Source of the DNA: Clostridiales bacterium UBA2432
Lineage (GTDB): Bacteria; Bacillota; Clostridia; Lachnospirales; Vallitaleaceae
NCBI GenBank assembly: GCA_002342805.1
Contig: DDQW01000071.1
Coordinates: 1 to 7,460, forward strand
DNA: 7,460 nucleotides
Reading direction: 5' to 3'
In this document: piece by piece, positions 6,880-7,460 of the stretch
How the letters are laid out: each line of letters starts with the position of its first letter
Numbering within the stretch: the first letter of the stretch is position 1
Notes under the pieces: generated by a model
The model's input: the letters and a program-made list of their open reading frames with translations, nothing else
Told to the model about the DNA's origin: nothing
The model's database searches: none
Made by a program: the position numbers and the translations under genes

Positions 6880-6953
6880 GCACAATTTATTGTATCATAT
6901 TTTAAAAAATAAGTAAAACTTGTGCGTAATTATTAAAAATTCAAGCACGAGTT
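6880..6953. promoter_or_regulatory. Three GCACAAGTT-like boxes, probable AbiEi operator
   Basis: Box 1 GCACAATTT (6880-6888, plus orientation) lies at the predicted transcription start, touching the -10. Box 2 is AACTTGTGC (6917-6925), the reverse complement of GCACAAGTT, and abuts the -35. Box 3 GCACGAGTT (6945-6953, plus orientation) lies upstream. Boxes 1 and 3 each differ from box 2 at one of nine positions, and box 2 forms an inverted repeat with either. Placement fits repression by AbiEi; the binding is inferred. Confidence 0.55.
6889..6917 (-). promoter_or_regulatory. Predicted promoter of the abiE operon
   Basis: Minus-strand -35 TTTACT (6917-6912), 17-bp spacer, extended -10 TGATACAAT with core TACAAT (6894-6889). 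The expected start near 6882 gives a leader of about 40 nt before abiEi. Confidence 0.65.
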
Positions 6954-7110
6954 GTGTTGAAGATATGATGATATATATATATTTATTTATGTACAAAATC
7001 TATGTAACATAATTATGGCTAATAAAAAAACTAGGCGATGGAAAGTGTTTTATGTATGTAGAACTCAAGAGCTAATTTGATTAAACAAATAAACAAATTC
7101 TCTCTATTTT

Positions 7111-7137
7111 TTAAGAAAATTATGCTATAATTCTTAA
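7111..7137 (+). promoter_or_regulatory. Dyad overlapping an extended -10 promoter box
   Basis: TTAAGAA (7111-7117) and TTCTTAA (7131-7137) are inverted, and inside them AATTAT (7118-7123) pairs with ATAATT (7127-7132) in an offset register. The dyad contains TGCTATAAT, an extended -10 (TATAAT 7126-7131) pointing right. No good -35 is seen. AT-rich sequence makes such symmetry easier by chance. Confidence 0.35.
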
Positions 7138-7162
7138 GTGAAGTATCATTTTTGGAACAATC

Positions 7163-7198
7163 AAAAAAGAACAGCTGAAGTTAAATTTCAGTTGTTCT
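7163..7198 (-). terminator. Intrinsic terminator for leftward transcription
   Basis: Arms AGAACAGCTGAA (7168-7179) and TTCAGTTGTTCT (7187-7198) pair over 12 positions with one G-T/A-C type mismatch, around a 7-nt loop. Read on the minus strand the stem is followed at once by a run of six T (7168-7163). Read on the plus strand there is no T-run, so it acts leftward. No matching gene is visible immediately to its right. Confidence 0.8.
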
Positions 7199-7215
7199 AA
7201 ATATGATTCTTCGCG

Positions 7216-7244
7216 ATTGTACCAACTCGCGGAAGTTTTACCAA
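7216..7244 (-). promoter_or_regulatory. Promoter-like pair pointing into the terminator
   Basis: Minus-strand -35 TTGGTA (7244-7239), 17-bp spacer, extended -10 TGGTACAAT with core TACAAT (7221-7216). The expected start near 7209 would give a transcript of only about 45 nt before the terminator run at 7168-7163. It also overlaps a bulged inverted repeat (CTTCGCGATTG / CAACTCGCGGAAG, 7209-7234). Confidence 0.4.
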
Positions 7245-7460
7245 TATATGGGAATTGAATGGTTTTTTCTTTCTTCTTTTTTCAAAAAAGCACATTGCAA
7301 CCAGATCGTTAAAGTTCATGTGTAAGAGGAAATCTATACAAAACTGATTTTAAGGGTACCGTAAATAAGCCTTTTGAAAAGACTGAAAAATCGAGACTAT
7401 GAAATTAACTACATTTAATTCAGCTGATGAAAAAGCCTACCTGCATGACGCATAGAATTA

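Larger units (their letters stand above)
6954..7460. other. AT-rich region without a supportable gene
   Basis: I find no open frame with both a ribosome-binding site and a recognisable product on either strand. The stretch holds an alternating AT run (about 6968-6980), a dyad over a TATAAT box (7111-7137), a leftward terminator (7163-7198), a promoter-like pair (7216-7244) and T-rich/A-rich tracts (7262-7289). Short frames of 18-40 codons exist (for example from 7204 and 7400, plus strand) but lack supporting signals. It may be remnant DNA next to the acquired AbiE cassette. Confidence 0.6.

Noticed and set aside
7015..7080. 21-codon plus-strand frame starting MANKKTRRWK
   Set aside because: Basic and peptide-like, but there is no ribosome-binding site or promoter and it is short enough to occur by chance.
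7263..7289. T-rich/A-rich tract with CTTTTTTCAAAAAAG as a terminator
   Set aside because: The symmetry is only A/T homopolymers with a one-base centre, which cannot form a stable GC-containing stem.
7204..7326. 40-codon plus-strand frame from ATG 7204
   Set aside because: No ribosome-binding site precedes it, it matches no family I recognise, and it runs through the promoter-like and inverted-repeat sequence at 7209-7244.
7400..7454. 18-codon plus-strand frame starting MKLTTFNSADEK
   Set aside because: The upstream sequence has no convincing ribosome-binding site and the frame stops inside the window.

Overview
The base composition is low-GC, ribosome-binding sites are strong GGAGG-type, and the protein repertoire (SLH-domain surface protein, Cache-HAMP-GGDEF-EAL signalling protein, a cytoplasmic BMP-fold protein) points to a Gram-positive anaerobe of the Bacillota, most likely class Clostridia. 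That placement is inferred from style and family content; there is no marker gene in the window.

Left part (1-932): the 5' two-thirds or so of a leftward gene for an exported protein with three S-layer homology repeats, running off the left edge. A compact divergent promoter region of about 180 bp separates it from the next gene and holds one good promoter for each direction, plus a short stem-loop at the predicted 5' end of the surface-protein mRNA.

Centre (933-5410): a rightward three-gene operon with 14- and 24-nt gaps. It encodes a membrane sensor with a degenerate GGDEF domain and an intact EAL domain (a likely c-di-GMP phosphodiesterase), a small class I SAM-dependent methyltransferase, and a 590-residue protein without signal peptide that appears to join an N-terminal ParB/sulfiredoxin-like domain to a C-terminal BMP/PnrA-type ligand-binding domain. 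The last protein is the least understood and most interesting product. Two starts are better placed downstream of the longest-ORF starts (933 and 3638).

Right part (5418-6953): a leftward AbiE toxin-antitoxin pair, AbiEi antitoxin then AbiEii nucleotidyltransferase toxin, overlapping by ATGA. It converges on the operon with only 7 bp between stop codons and no visible terminator. Upstream of abiEi are an extended -10 promoter and three copies of a GCACAAGTT-like box arranged around it, a plausible autoregulatory operator.

Far right (6954-7460): about 500 bp of AT-rich DNA with no gene I can support. It contains a convincing leftward intrinsic terminator, a promoter-like pair pointing into that terminator from close range, and a dyad over a TATAAT box. 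The AbiE cassette plus this fragment-like DNA looks like an accessory insertion next to an otherwise ordinary signalling and surface region.
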